From the NCBI GenBank assembly GCA_964244585.1, contig CAXTJM010000014.1, positions 42,694 to 106,693 on the forward strand: DNA of 64,000 nucleotides. The letters run 5' to 3'. A model generated the notes under the pieces. The model was not told where the DNA came from and searched no databases. It worked only from the letters and a program-made list of their open reading frames with translations. The stretch comes from LMUY01 sp964244585. GTDB lineage: Bacteria; Pseudomonadota; Alphaproteobacteria; Acetobacterales; Acetobacteraceae. Shown here in pieces: positions 24,587 through 32,481 of this stretch (within the stretch, counting starts at the first letter, position 1; each line of letters opens with the position of its first letter). A program made the translations under genes and the position numbers.

Positions 24587-26131
24587 TCAGAAATCTCTCC
24601 CCCTGTCTCTTTTTTTAACGAGCTTTAACCCGGCGCCGCAGGCTCCCAAGGCCAGGATCAACGGTATACCCAGGCCAAGGCGGGAAAATGGCGTGCGGCC
24701 ACGCTGGCCGGGCAGCCCGACAACCATCTCCCCGGCAACCCTGGGTTGCAGCCGCCCAAGCTCCCGTCCCCAGGCATCGAAGGCGGCGGTGATTCCGGTG
24801 TTGGCGGCGCGGACGAGCGGCAGGCCTTCCTCGACTGCGCGCAAGCGGGCCGCCGCAAGGTGTTGCCGCGGTCCGGTGGAATTGCCGAACCAGGCGTCGT
24901 TGGTGATGTTGACGAGCCAGTCGGGCCGGTTTGCCTCGTCGACCAGTTCCCCGGGATAAATCGCCTCGTAGCAGATCAGGGCGCCGAATGGCGGCAATCC
25001 CGGCACGCTCAAGGTTTTCGGACCACTGCCGAAGGCAAGGTGCCCCGGCACGATCTGGACCGAGAACGGCACCCAGCTGGGCGGGTATTCGCCGAATGGC
25101 ACCAGATGCCACTTATCGTAGTACCCGGCGATCGTGTCCGGACCAGTCAGCACGAACATGCTGTTGTACGGCTCTCCTGCCGCACCGAGACGGATACTGC
25201 CGGCCAGCACGGCCGTGGCCGGCGCCGCAGCCTGCCACACCGCCTCGCGTGCGCCATCGTCGCGGCCCAGCAAGTATGGGCTTGCCGTCTCGGGCCATAC
25301 CACGACCACGTGTTGGCCGGGTGCCGTCCGCTGGGCCTGCGCGACGCCCTGCCGCGTCAGGTCCAGATATCGGTCGAACACGCTCGCCGCGATCACGCGG
25401 TCCCATTTATCGTCCTGCGGAACGTTGCCCTGCACCAGGACGACGCTGACGCCGGGTGCAACGGGTGCCGGTTGCTGCAGGCGGTACAGTCCGAACCCGA
25501 CCCAGGCGACCATGGCCGCACCGCCGCCCGCGACCCATCGCCAGCCGAGCGCCGGGGTGGCGGCCAGCAGCACCGTCAGCAGGGTGAGCCCCGGAACGCC
25601 GATCCAGGCGGCGGGCTGGATCAGCACGTCGCCCGGCAGGCCGGGGATGGCCCAGACGCTGCCCCAAGGGTTCCAGGGAAACCCGGTGCCGATGAACTGG
25701 CGCGCCAGATCGGCCAGGGTCCACAGCCCGCCGAACAGCATCACCCGGTGCCACCCCGGAGATGCCAGCCGGCACCCGGCGCAGGCAACGGCGATGAACA
25801 GGGCCAGGAGGGCGGACAGCGCGGGCACCGCCAGGGGCACCAGCCACCAGTAGCGGGCAGATTCGATCAGGATCGCCTCGGTGATCCAATACAGCCCGAG
25901 CACGTGATGGCACAGTCCGAAGACGAAGCCGCGACGCAGCGCCCCGGGCCAGCCTTTCGCCCCGTCGATCAACGCCAGCAGCCCAGGGACGCAAACCAGC
26001 AGCACCGGAACGACGTGCACGGGCGGCAAGGCGGCGGCAGAGAGCGCACCCAGTCCAGCGGCTGCAAGGTCGGCCCGCCAGCCGGCCATGGCGGCCAGGC
26101 GAGCGTGGACCGGACTGGAGAACCGCCGCAT
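24587..26131 (-). CDS. lnt: Apolipoprotein N-acyltransferase
   Basis: Transfers an acyl chain from phospholipid to the N-terminal cysteine of lipoproteins in the inner membrane. The 514-residue protein has the N-terminal membrane part (about 6-7 helices, up to residue 200) and the C-terminal nitrilase domain with the Glu-Lys-Cys triad: E in WPETASPY (about 280), K in YYDKWHLVPFGEY (about 339) and C in ALICYEAIYP (about 385). One C-terminal helix (GLGIPLILALGACGAGLKL) closes it. The ATG overlaps the preceding stop by one base (TGATG), so it is the last gene of the fur-olsB-dehydrogenase-lnt unit. Confidence 0.95.
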   Translation of the reverse strand: MRRFSSPVHARLAAMAGWRADLAAAGLGALSAAALPPVHVVPVLLVCVPGLLALIDGAKGWPGALRRGFVFGLCHHVLGLYWITEAILIESARYWWLVPLAVPALSALLALFIAVACAGCRLASPGWHRVMLFGGLWTLADLARQFIGTGFPWNPWGSVWAIPGLPGDVLIQPAAWIGVPGLTLLTVLLAATPALGWRWVAGGGAAMVAWVGFGLYRLQQPAPVAPGVSVVLVQGNVPQDDKWDRVIAASVFDRYLDLTRQGVAQAQRTAPGQHVVVVWPETASPYLLGRDDGAREAVWQAAAPATAVLAGSIRLGAAGEPYNSMFVLTGPDTIAGYYDKWHLVPFGEYPPSWVPFSVQIVPGHLAFGSGPKTLSVPGLPPFGALICYEAIYPGELVDEANRPDWLVNITNDAWFGNSTGPRQHLAAARLRAVEEGLPLVRAANTGITAAFDAWGRELGRLQPRVAGEMVVGLPGQRGRTPFSRLGLGIPLILALGACGAGLKLVKKRDRGRDF

Positions 26132-27069
26132 CAGGGCTGCACGGTTCGCCCGGCGGGCACGGGCGCCCCGGTCAGCACGGCCACGATGCACTCGGCCGCC
26201 ATCACGCCCATGGCCACCAGCGAGCGCGGCGTGGTACCGGCCATGTGCGGCGTGGCGATCACGCGGGGATGGTTGCGGAGCGGGTGGCCGGCGGGGGGCG
26301 GCTCCGCCTCGAACACGTCCAGCGCGGCGCCGGCGATGTGCCCGGTCTCCAACGCAGCCAACAGGGCGGCCTCGTCTACCAGGCCGCCGCGCGCCGTGTT
26401 GACGACCAACGAACCCGCAGGCATCGCCGCGAGCGCCGCACCGTCGATCAGGTGATGGCTGGCAGGCGTATAGGGGCAATGCAGCGACAGCACGTCGGAC
26501 CGGGGCAGCAACGCGGCCAGCGAGGCGGGACCGGCCTGCCCGCGACCGCAGGCCGCCACCTCCATGCCGAAGGCCGCGGCCAGGCGGCCGACCGCCTGGC
26601 CGATCGAGCCGTATCCCACCAGGCCCAACCGCAGCCCGCCGACGTCACGCACCGGCGGCACCGCGTCACGCCAGCCGCCGGCTGCCAAGGCGGCTCCGGC
26701 GGGGCGCAGTTGCTTGGCCAAGGCGAGGATCATGGCGATGGTGTGTTCGGCGACGGCCGGCGTGTTGGAGGCAGGTGCGCGGGTGACCACGATGCCGCGA
26801 ACCGCCGCCGCCGCGAGGTCCACGTCGTCCACGCCCACGCCGTGCCGGGCGACCACGCGCAGGCGGGGCGAGGCATCCATCGCCGCCGCCATGACAGGCC
26901 CCTGCCGGGACAGCACGGCGTCCGCCGCCGACTCCCGCACCTTTTCGGCGACCGCCTGGGCGCTGGGGTAAGGCGGCATGTAATGGATGGTGCAGCCCGC
27001 CTGTTCAAGCAGGGCGACGGCGGTCTCGGCCAGCCGAGGCGCCGTCATGACGACGTTGAAGCGGGACAT
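26131..27069 (-). CDS. D-2-hydroxyacid dehydrogenase (phosphoglycerate dehydrogenase-like)
   Basis: 312 residues. The NAD-binding motif GLVGYGSIGQAVGRLAAAFGM is intact, and the catalytic triad is in NTARGGLVDEAAL (Arg), DVFEAEPPP (Glu) and ATPHMAGTT (His). It lacks the C-terminal ACT domain of classical SerA, so it is a short-form 2-hydroxyacid dehydrogenase; substrate cannot be named. It sits 2 bases after the OlsB-like gene and overlaps lnt, an unusual place between lipid genes. Confidence 0.88.
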   Translation of the reverse strand: MSRFNVVMTAPRLAETAVALLEQAGCTIHYMPPYPSAQAVAEKVRESAADAVLSRQGPVMAAAMDASPRLRVVARHGVGVDDVDLAAAAVRGIVVTRAPASNTPAVAEHTIAMILALAKQLRPAGAALAAGGWRDAVPPVRDVGGLRLGLVGYGSIGQAVGRLAAAFGMEVAACGRGQAGPASLAALLPRSDVLSLHCPYTPASHHLIDGAALAAMPAGSLVVNTARGGLVDEAALLAALETGHIAGAALDVFEAEPPPAGHPLRNHPRVIATPHMAGTTPRSLVAMGVMAAECIVAVLTGAPVPAGRTVQP

Positions 27070-27071
27070 GG

Positions 27072-27908
27072 TCAGGTCGTGCGCTTGTAGTGGTCGATGT
27101 ATTTTCCGGTGACCAGGTCGGTCTTCACGACGATGGCGATGTCCGTCGTGTTGAACTGGTCGTCGATGACCGCGCCGTCCCCGACCATGCCGCCGAGCCG
27201 CAGATAGCCCTTCACCAAGGGCGGTAGGGTGGTGAGCACGCGGCGTGCATCGACCTGGCTGGGCGGCAGCCGCCGCATGTCGACGTAGCGGCTGGGGATC
27301 GCACGCGGACGCAGGGCGGGCGGGGCGAGATGGTTGTGATGCAGGTAGGTCAACTCCGCGGCGATCGCGTCGGGGTCGGTGCCCCCGAGGCTGGCGCAGC
27401 CGAACATGAGATCGACCTCATGGGCAAAGATATAGGCCGCGATCCCGCGCCACAGCAACTGCATCACCGCCCGGCCACGGTAGCGAACGTCGACGCAGGA
27501 GCGGCCAAGCTCCAGCACCCGGCCCGGAAAACCCAGCAACGGCCCGATATCGTATTCGGCGGCGGAGTAGAACCGGCCGACGATGGCGGCACCTTCGCGC
27601 TGCACCATGCGGTAGGTGCCGACGACGCCCTCCGGCCCGTCGCTCACCGCATGATCTATGACGATCAGGTGATCCGCCACCGCGTCGAAGGCGTCGCAGT
27701 CGCGATGGGACAGCGCGGCAGCCATATCCGGCGCCGCCCCCATCTCATCGTAGAAGACGCGGAACCGCAGGGCTTGCAGCGCGTCGACCTCGTCTGCGGT
27801 GGTGGCGATGCGCAGGCCTAGATTGCCCGCCCGCAATTCGCCGAAGCTTGATCGGTCCGATGTCCGACGTCCCGGTATTTGCGTGACGGTCGGACGATCG
27901 ACCCTCAC
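27072..27908 (-). CDS. OlsB-type N-acyltransferase (ornithine lipid synthesis, GNAT family)
   Basis: 278 residues. The pattern FRVFYDEMGA, VGTYRMVQREGA, FYSAAEYDI, VLELGRSCVDVRYRGRAVMQLLWRGIAAYI and LMFGCASLGGTDPD matches the L-ornithine N-alpha-acyltransferase (OlsB) family. That enzyme uses 3-hydroxyacyl-ACP to make lyso-ornithine lipid, a membrane lipid made without phosphate. The second enzyme OlsA is of PlsC type; the plsC-like gene 8 kb away could serve, but that is inference. The GTG start overlaps the fur stop (GTGA). Confidence 0.82.
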   Translation of the reverse strand: MRVDRPTVTQIPGRRTSDRSSFGELRAGNLGLRIATTADEVDALQALRFRVFYDEMGAAPDMAAALSHRDCDAFDAVADHLIVIDHAVSDGPEGVVGTYRMVQREGAAIVGRFYSAAEYDIGPLLGFPGRVLELGRSCVDVRYRGRAVMQLLWRGIAAYIFAHEVDLMFGCASLGGTDPDAIAAELTYLHHNHLAPPALRPRAIPSRYVDMRRLPPSQVDARRVLTTLPPLVKGYLRLGGMVGDGAVIDDQFNTTDIAIVVKTDLVTGKYIDHYKRTT

Positions 27909-28414
27909 CGGTGGTCCCTGGGCTCGATCGCCGGTTCCCCGCCTGCATCCTTGGTCTTGCGCAGGCGTGCCTCGCCCCGCGTTTCGGCAGCGGCCGCTTC
28001 GCGCTTGGTGGCGCGCTTGCTGCCGAACAGCTCCAGCCGATGGGAGACGAGGTCGAAGCCGAGCCGGGCAGCGATGGTCTGCATCAGCCTTTCATGCTCC
28101 GGATCCTCGAACTCGATCACCTTGCCCGTTTCGACGTCGATCAGGTGGTAGTGGCGGCCATGGGCCGTCGGCTCGTACCGCGCCCGGTTGCCGCCGAAAT
28201 CGCGCCGGGCCAGGATGCCCTTCTCTTCCAGGAGGCGCACGGTGCGATAGACCGTCGCGATCGAGATCCGGTCATCCAACGCAGCGGCGCGGCGGTAGAG
28301 TTCCTCCACGTCCGGATGGTCCTCGGCCTCCGACAGCACGCGCGCGATGACGCGGCGCTGCCCGGTCATCTTCAGCCCCCGTTCGACGCACAAGCGCTCG
28401 ATGCGCGATTCCAT
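27905..28414 (-). CDS. fur: Fur-family metal-dependent repressor
   Basis: 169 residues. Winged-helix DNA-binding domain (about 1-85, with TGQRRVIARVLSEAEDHPDVEELYRRAAALD and ISIATVYRTVRLLEEKGIL). The dimerisation domain has the metal site HGRHYHLIDVETGKVIEF. The C-terminal tail (about 135-169) is long, basic and Ala-rich (RATKREAAAAETRGEARL), unlike E. coli Fur, and lacks CxxC motifs. In relatives this position in the tsaB-rimI-fur block is the iron regulator Fur/Irr class; I call it Fur. First gene of a four-gene overlapping unit ending in lnt. Confidence 0.88.
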   Translation of the reverse strand: MESRIERLCVERGLKMTGQRRVIARVLSEAEDHPDVEELYRRAAALDDRISIATVYRTVRLLEEKGILARRDFGGNRARYEPTAHGRHYHLIDVETGKVIEFEDPEHERLMQTIAARLGFDLVSHRLELFGSKRATKREAAAAETRGEARLRKTKDAGGEPAIEPRDHR

Positions 28415-28456
28415 CGTTTTCCCAGCCACGACTGCCCGAATTGCGTAGCCGATCCC

Positions 28457-28489
28457 GAGCCGGGCTGTCCAATCCTGACAGCCCGGCTC
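28457..28489 (-). terminator. Strong hairpin between mucR and fur
   Basis: Perfect 13-bp stem, GAGCCGGGCTGTC (28457-28469) with GACAGCCCGGCTC (28477-28489), loop of 7. It lies in the 92-base gap after the mucR stop. No T-run follows on the minus strand, so it may be a terminator of the GC-rich type or an mRNA-stabilising hairpin in the fur leader. Confidence 0.5.
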
Positions 28490-28506
28490 CGGATTTATCC
28501 AGGCTG

Positions 28507-28920
28507 CTACGACGCTGCGCGGCTGCCGGTGCCGAGGCCGATCTTTTTCGCCAGCGAGGAGCGGTGTTGGGCATAGTTCGGCGCCACCATCGGGTAATCC
28601 GCCCCGAGGCCCCAGCGCTCGCGATACTGGTCCGGCGTCATGTTGTAGGAGCTCATCAGATGGCGCTTCAGCATCTTCAGCTTCTTGCCGTCTTCCAGGC
28701 AGACGATGAAATCCGGGAAGACGGATTTCTTCACCGGAACCGCCGGCTGCGGCCGCTCCGGCAGCGGGGTGGGAGCGGCACCCAGATTGGCCACCGTCCG
28801 GTATACATCGCGTATCAAATCCGGAAGAACGTCGGCCGTCACTGAATTCGCCTTGACGTGAGCTGAAACAATCTGGGCGGTCAGCGCCAGAATATCCAAC
28901 GCTGGGGTCTCGTCCGCCAT
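28507..28920 (-). CDS. MucR/Ros-family transcriptional regulator
   Basis: 137 residues from ATG 28920. Family marks: ALDILALTAQIVSAHVKANSV near the N-terminus, VKKSVFPDFIVCLEDGKKLKMLKRHLMSSYNMTPDQYRERWGLGADYPMVAPNYA (zinc-finger region, Cys and paired His) and a basic tail. MucR proteins oligomerise and act as H-NS-like silencers that control motility, exopolysaccharide and host-interaction genes in alphaproteobacteria. The gene has its own putative promoter and is followed by a strong hairpin before fur. Confidence 0.93.
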   Translation of the reverse strand: MADETPALDILALTAQIVSAHVKANSVTADVLPDLIRDVYRTVANLGAAPTPLPERPQPAVPVKKSVFPDFIVCLEDGKKLKMLKRHLMSSYNMTPDQYRERWGLGADYPMVAPNYAQHRSSLAKKIGLGTGSRAAS

Positions 28921-28949
28921 AATCAAGCACTCCAAAGGTAAAGCCGCGC

Positions 28950-28979
28950 TATATACGGGGAGCCTTGTCGGATTAGCAA
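28950..28979 (-). promoter_or_regulatory. Possible sigma-70-type promoter of mucR
   Basis: On the minus strand, TTGCTA (28979-28974) and TATATA (28955-28950) are separated by 18 bases, about 30 bases before the mucR ATG. This is the AT-richest part of the divergent region between mucR and the TusA-like gene. Confidence 0.42.
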
Positions 28980-29024
28980 CCAGCGATGCTTGCAGTCGCA
29001 GCCTTGCAAACGGATGTATTTGCC

Positions 29025-29246
29025 ATGACTGTCCTCGATATCTCGCACGAAGTTTGTCCGATGACATACGTACGTACCCGGCTCGCGCTTGACCGGCTGC
29101 GGCCCGGCGACGTGCTGCAGGTTACCCTGCGCGGCGACGAACCGCGGCGCAACGTGCCGAAGACCGCGGCGGAACAGGGCCATACGGTCCTCGCGGTCGA
29201 AGACCATCCGGACGGCAGCACGGTGGTGTCGATCCGCCGCGCCTGA
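29025..29246 (+). CDS. TusA-family sulfurtransferase-like protein
   Basis: 73 residues from ATG 29025. It has the TusA fold pattern: N-terminal LDISHEVCPMTYVRTRLAL with the conserved CP dipeptide (Cys about 11), RPGDVLQVTLRGDEPRRNVPKTAAEQGH and a C-terminal beta strand. TusA-like proteins carry persulfide sulfur for tRNA thiolation, molybdenum cofactor or sulfur oxidation. Its role here is open; the only plus-strand gene in a long minus-strand block, convergent with rimI by 4 bases. An in-frame ATG at 28986 would add 13 residues lacking conservation. Confidence 0.82.
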   Translation: MTVLDISHEVCPMTYVRTRLALDRLRPGDVLQVTLRGDEPRRNVPKTAAEQGHTVLAVEDHPDGSTVVSIRRA

Positions 29247-29250
29247 GACG

Positions 29251-29655
29251 CTACCGACGCAGGACGATCGCGTCGCTTCCGGGGCCGTAATATCCCGCCC
29301 GTCGTCCGCACTCGGCAAACCCGGCAGTGTCGTAGAGCATCCTGGCGGCCGCGTTTTCCACCGCCACCTCCAGGAAAACCGGCATGCCGAGGGTCCTGGC
29401 CAGCACCGCGACGACCAAGGCGCGCGCAATCCCCTGCCGGCGCGCCGCCGGCTCGACGGCGAGCGTCAGGATCTCGGCCTCGCCACCCGCGCTGCGGGCC
29501 AGGATGAATCCGCCCGCCTCATGGAGGAACCCGAAGGATCCCGGCATGGCCAGAAGGTCGGCCATCGCCCGCTGATCCCATCGCTCGCCCGGCGGGAAGG
29601 CGGCCGCATGCAGGGCGGCGAGGATGCAGGCATGCGCGACGCCGATGTCTGTCAC
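29251..29655 (-). CDS. rimI: Ribosomal-protein alanine N-acetyltransferase (RimI-type GNAT)
   Basis: 134 residues. The acetyl-CoA site LAVEPAARRQGIARALVVAVL (R-x-x-G-x-A) and the C-terminal FLEVAVENAAARMLYDTAGFAECGRRAGYY match RimI, which acetylates the N-terminal alanine of ribosomal protein S18. The GTG start overlaps the tsaB stop (GTGA), the usual pairing of these genes in bacteria, which strongly supports the call. Confidence 0.9.
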   Translation of the reverse strand: MTDIGVAHACILAALHAAAFPPGERWDQRAMADLLAMPGSFGFLHEAGGFILARSAGGEAEILTLAVEPAARRQGIARALVVAVLARTLGMPVFLEVAVENAAARMLYDTAGFAECGRRAGYYGPGSDAIVLRR

Positions 29656-30299
29656 GCCGGGGCGGGGCGTGTGGCAGATGCCGCCCGAGCCTCCGGCGGT
29701 TCGAGGTAGATCGGCAGGACCTCGCAAGGCGGCATCTCCCCGGCCAGGCGGCGCCACGCGAGCCGTCCAACAGCACAGGCGCTGATCGCCGACGCTTGCG
29801 CAGAGACTGCATCGCTTCCGGCCTGGCGCAAGACCTGCACCACCTGGTCGGCCGCGTCGCCGAACACGAGGACCGGCTGCTCCGGCATGGGAAGCTCGGT
29901 AAGCGACACCGCCATCATGCCCCCCGGGCGGCTGAGCGAAATCCGCCCGGCGCGGCGGCTGTCCAGCGCGACCCACGCGACCCGGCCCGGCGGAACGGCC
30001 TGATCGGCAAGCAATGCCTCCGCGACCGTGACGCCTATGACGGGCACACCGGCGCCGAGGGCCAGGCCCTTGGCCAGCGCGATGGCGCCACGCAGCCCGG
30101 TGAAGCTTCCCGGCCCGACCGTCACCGCGACGGCGTCCAACAGCGGGCCGTGCCTGGCCAGGAGACCCTGCACCATGCCGGGCAAGCTGGCCGTCGCGGA
30201 CCGGCTGTCACCGCCCTGGAGCACAGCCAGGCATTCCGCCTGGTCCATCAAGGCGACCGAGCAGGATCCGAGTGCCGCATCCATCGCCAGCAGCCGCAT
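29652..30299 (-). CDS. tsaB: tRNA t6A modification protein TsaB
   Basis: 215 residues, ASKHA/actin-like fold. Recognisable segments: MRLLAMDAALGSCSVALM at the N-terminus, LDAVAVTVGPGSFTGLRGAIALAKGLALG and VALDSRR. TsaB dimerises with TsaD and, with TsaE and TsaC, makes N6-threonylcarbamoyladenosine at position 37 of ANN-decoding tRNAs. The start directly follows the stop of the nitroreductase-like gene. The protein is complete and of normal length. Confidence 0.93.
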   Translation of the reverse strand: MRLLAMDAALGSCSVALMDQAECLAVLQGGDSRSATASLPGMVQGLLARHGPLLDAVAVTVGPGSFTGLRGAIALAKGLALGAGVPVIGVTVAEALLADQAVPPGRVAWVALDSRRAGRISLSRPGGMMAVSLTELPMPEQPVLVFGDAADQVVQVLRQAGSDAVSAQASAISACAVGRLAWRRLAGEMPPCEVLPIYLEPPEARAASATRPAPA

Positions 30300-30884
30300 T
30301 CAGAGCAGGACGCACGCCTCGTCGAACGTCAGCCGGGGCGAGCGCGGCAGCAGCCCTGTCCCATCGCCATGGCCGAGATTGACGAGGAAATTCGATTTCC
30401 ATCCGCTCGCGGCCAGGAACGCCTCGTCGACGCGGCCCTTGTCGAACCCGCTCATCGGGCCGGCATCAAGACCCACGGCACGGGCCGCCATGATAAGGTA
30501 GGCACCCTGCAACGTGCCGTTGCGGAAGGCCGTCTCCGTCGCCAACGCCTCGTTGCCGGCGAACCACGCACGCGCATCCGCCTGGGGGAACAGCTTCGGC
30601 AACTGCTCGTAGAAATGCGGGTCGTGCGCCACGACCGCTACGACCGGCGCGGTCATCGTCTTGTCCATGTTCCCGGCGGATAATGCCGGCCGGAGCCGCT
30701 GCTTCGCCTCCGGCGTGCGCAGGAACAGGAACCGGGCAGGCGAGCAGTTCGCCGAGGTCGGCCCCATGCGCAGCAGCGCATAGATCTCCTGCAAGGTATC
30801 GTCCGTGACCGGTTCGTCACGCCAGTGGTACTGCGTCCGGGCGTCGGTGAAGAGCGCCGCCTGGGCGCTCCCGTCGATCGGCAC
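30300..30884 (-). CDS. Malonic semialdehyde reductase-like (RutE/HadB) nitroreductase
   Basis: 194 residues from GTG 30884, which follows the nfuA-type stop by 5 bases. The RutE pattern is clear: FTDARTQYHWRDEPVTDDTLQEIYALLRMGPTSANCSPARFLFL, LSAGNMDKTMTAPVVAVV, LPKLFPQADARAWF, GAYLIMAARAVGLDAGPMSGFD and the end NFLVNLGHGDG. In the Rut pathway this FMN enzyme reduces malonic semialdehyde to 3-hydroxypropionate; no other rut gene is here, so substrate is uncertain. It sits between the NifU-type gene and tsaB. Confidence 0.85.
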   Translation of the reverse strand: MPIDGSAQAALFTDARTQYHWRDEPVTDDTLQEIYALLRMGPTSANCSPARFLFLRTPEAKQRLRPALSAGNMDKTMTAPVVAVVAHDPHFYEQLPKLFPQADARAWFAGNEALATETAFRNGTLQGAYLIMAARAVGLDAGPMSGFDKGRVDEAFLAASGWKSNFLVNLGHGDGTGLLPRSPRLTFDEACVLL

Positions 30885-30889
30885 CGTGG

Positions 30890-31447
30890 CTACAGATCCA
30901 CCTGCTGCACGGACACGACCTCCGGCACATAATGCCGCAGCATGTTCTCGATGCCGTGCTTCAACGTGGCCGAGGAGGAGGGGCAGCCGGAGCAAGCACC
31001 CTGCATGTGCAGCAGCACGACGCCCTCGCGATAGCCGCGGAAGACGATATCGCCGCCATCGCTGGCGACGGCCGGGCGAACCCGCGTGTCCAGCAGCTCC
31101 TTGATCTGCTCGACTACCTCGCGGTCCTCCGGGGCCACGTCCTCATCCATCTCGGCAGTGGCCCCTTCCATCACCGGCCGCCCGGCGACGAAATGCTCCA
31201 TGATCGAACCCAGCACTTCCGGACGCAGCGTCTGCCAATCGGCCAGGTCGGATTTCGTGATGGTGATGAAGTCACCGCCGAGGAACACCCGGGCCACGCC
31301 CGGAAGCTGGAACAACGCGTGGGCCAGCGGCGAGCGCCCGGCAGCGGAAGCGGTGGCGAAATCGGCGGTGCCGCTGCCCATCACGTCGCGGCCCGGCAGG
31401 AATTTAAGGGTGGCGGGATTGGGCGTGCCCTCGGTCTCGATGAACAT
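30890..31447 (-). CDS. NfuA/NifU-type iron-sulfur scaffold protein
   Basis: 185 residues. N-terminal Nfu scaffold domain (MFIETEGTPNPATLKFLPG, about 1-90) and C-terminal NifU-like domain with the cluster-binding motif C-S-G-C in LHMQGACSGCPSSSATLKHGIENML. The protein carries 4Fe-4S clusters to target enzymes; MiaB, encoded upstream in the same block, is a plausible client. ATG 31447 is chosen because the family begins exactly at MFIETE. Head of a tight unit with rutE-like, tsaB and rimI. Confidence 0.93.
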   Translation of the reverse strand: MFIETEGTPNPATLKFLPGRDVMGSGTADFATASAAGRSPLAHALFQLPGVARVFLGGDFITITKSDLADWQTLRPEVLGSIMEHFVAGRPVMEGATAEMDEDVAPEDREVVEQIKELLDTRVRPAVASDGGDIVFRGYREGVVLLHMQGACSGCPSSSATLKHGIENMLRHYVPEVVSVQQVDL

Positions 31448-31467
31448 GTGCGAACCTTTTCGAATGG

Positions 31468-31500
31468 GGACCGCCGGTCCGTTCACGCCTAAATTGGCGT
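31468..31500. promoter_or_regulatory. Two short dyads upstream of the NifU-type gene
   Basis: GGACC-GCC-GGTCC (31468-31480) and ACGCC-TAAATT-GGCGT (31485-31500) lie side by side 20-50 bases upstream of the ATG. The second has an AT core. They could form an operator or leader hairpins; no known Fe-S regulator site is matched with confidence. Confidence 0.3.
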
Positions 31501-31590
31501 AAGCGCGGCGTGAAGCAAGGGCGGAGTGAGGGGAGCGGGGATCGAGCAAGGCCGCGCGGTCGGCAACGTGGTGCTGGAGATCGGGTAGGA

Positions 31591-32481
31591 TCACTCCGCC
31601 GCATCCGCAACGGGTGGCGTGGCCGCGGGCAGTCGGGCGCGCAGGCGGCGGATGCGGCGCGGGTCGGCGTCCAGCACCCGGAACTCCATGCCCGAGGGGT
31701 GGGTCACCACCTCGCCGCGGGATGGGACGCGCCCTGCCAGGGTGAAGATCAGGCCGCCCACCGTATCGATGTCCGCCGATCGTTCGTCATCCGTCAGCAC
31801 CGACCCCACGCGGGTCTCGAAATCGTCGACCGGCAGCCGCGCATCCAGGTCCAGCGTGCCATCCGGCCGCTCCGTCACGAGGGGCGTGTCCTCCTCGTCA
31901 TGCTCGTCCGCAATGTCGCCGGTGATGGTCTCCACCAGATCCTCGATGGTGACCAGGCCGTCGATGCCGCCGTACTCGTCCACCACCAGGGCCAGGTGGA
32001 TGCGCGCCTGCCGCATCTGCAGCAGCAGGTCCAGCACCGGCACCTGGGGCGCCACCATCAGGGGGGACCGCATGATGCTTTCCACCTGGAACGCATCCGG
32101 CCGGCCGACATAGCCGAACACGTCCTTGATGTGGACCATCCCCACGATATCGTCCAACTGCTCGCGGAACACCGGCAGGCGGGAATGGCCTTCCCGCCTG
32201 ATCTGCTCCAACGCCTGGTCGAGGGTGACGTCCACCGGCATCGCGACGATATCGGCCCGCGGGATCATCACGTCGTCCGCCGTCGTGCCGCGCATCCGCA
32301 GCACGTTGGCGATCAATGCGCGCTCCTGCCGATCCAGCTCCGGCAGGACGCCCGGCTCCTGCGGCGCATCCGCCGCCTCCTGCACCAGCTCTGCGATGCT
32401 GTCGCGCAGGCTGTGCTCGCCGCGCCGCGAGAGCAGCTGGCGCACCCGGCCGAGAAACGTGCGGCTCGATGCGTCGCTCAT
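31591..32481 (-). CDS. CorC/HlyC-type CBS protein
   Basis: 296 residues. Two CBS motifs (MIPRADIVAMPVDVTLDQALEQIRREGHSRLPVF and IMRSPLMVAPQVPVLDLLLQMRQARIHLALVVDEYGGIDGLVTIEDLVETITGDI) are followed by the transporter-associated domain (about 205-285). This is the cytosolic form (no DUF21 membrane domain) linked to magnesium/cobalt efflux regulation in enterics. It overlaps ybeY by four bases, as expected in the conserved phoH-ybeY-corC block. Confidence 0.92.
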   Translation of the reverse strand: MSDASSRTFLGRVRQLLSRRGEHSLRDSIAELVQEAADAPQEPGVLPELDRQERALIANVLRMRGTTADDVMIPRADIVAMPVDVTLDQALEQIRREGHSRLPVFREQLDDIVGMVHIKDVFGYVGRPDAFQVESIMRSPLMVAPQVPVLDLLLQMRQARIHLALVVDEYGGIDGLVTIEDLVETITGDIADEHDEEDTPLVTERPDGTLDLDARLPVDDFETRVGSVLTDDERSADIDTVGGLIFTLAGRVPSRGEVVTHPSGMEFRVLDADPRRIRRLRARLPAATPPVADAAE

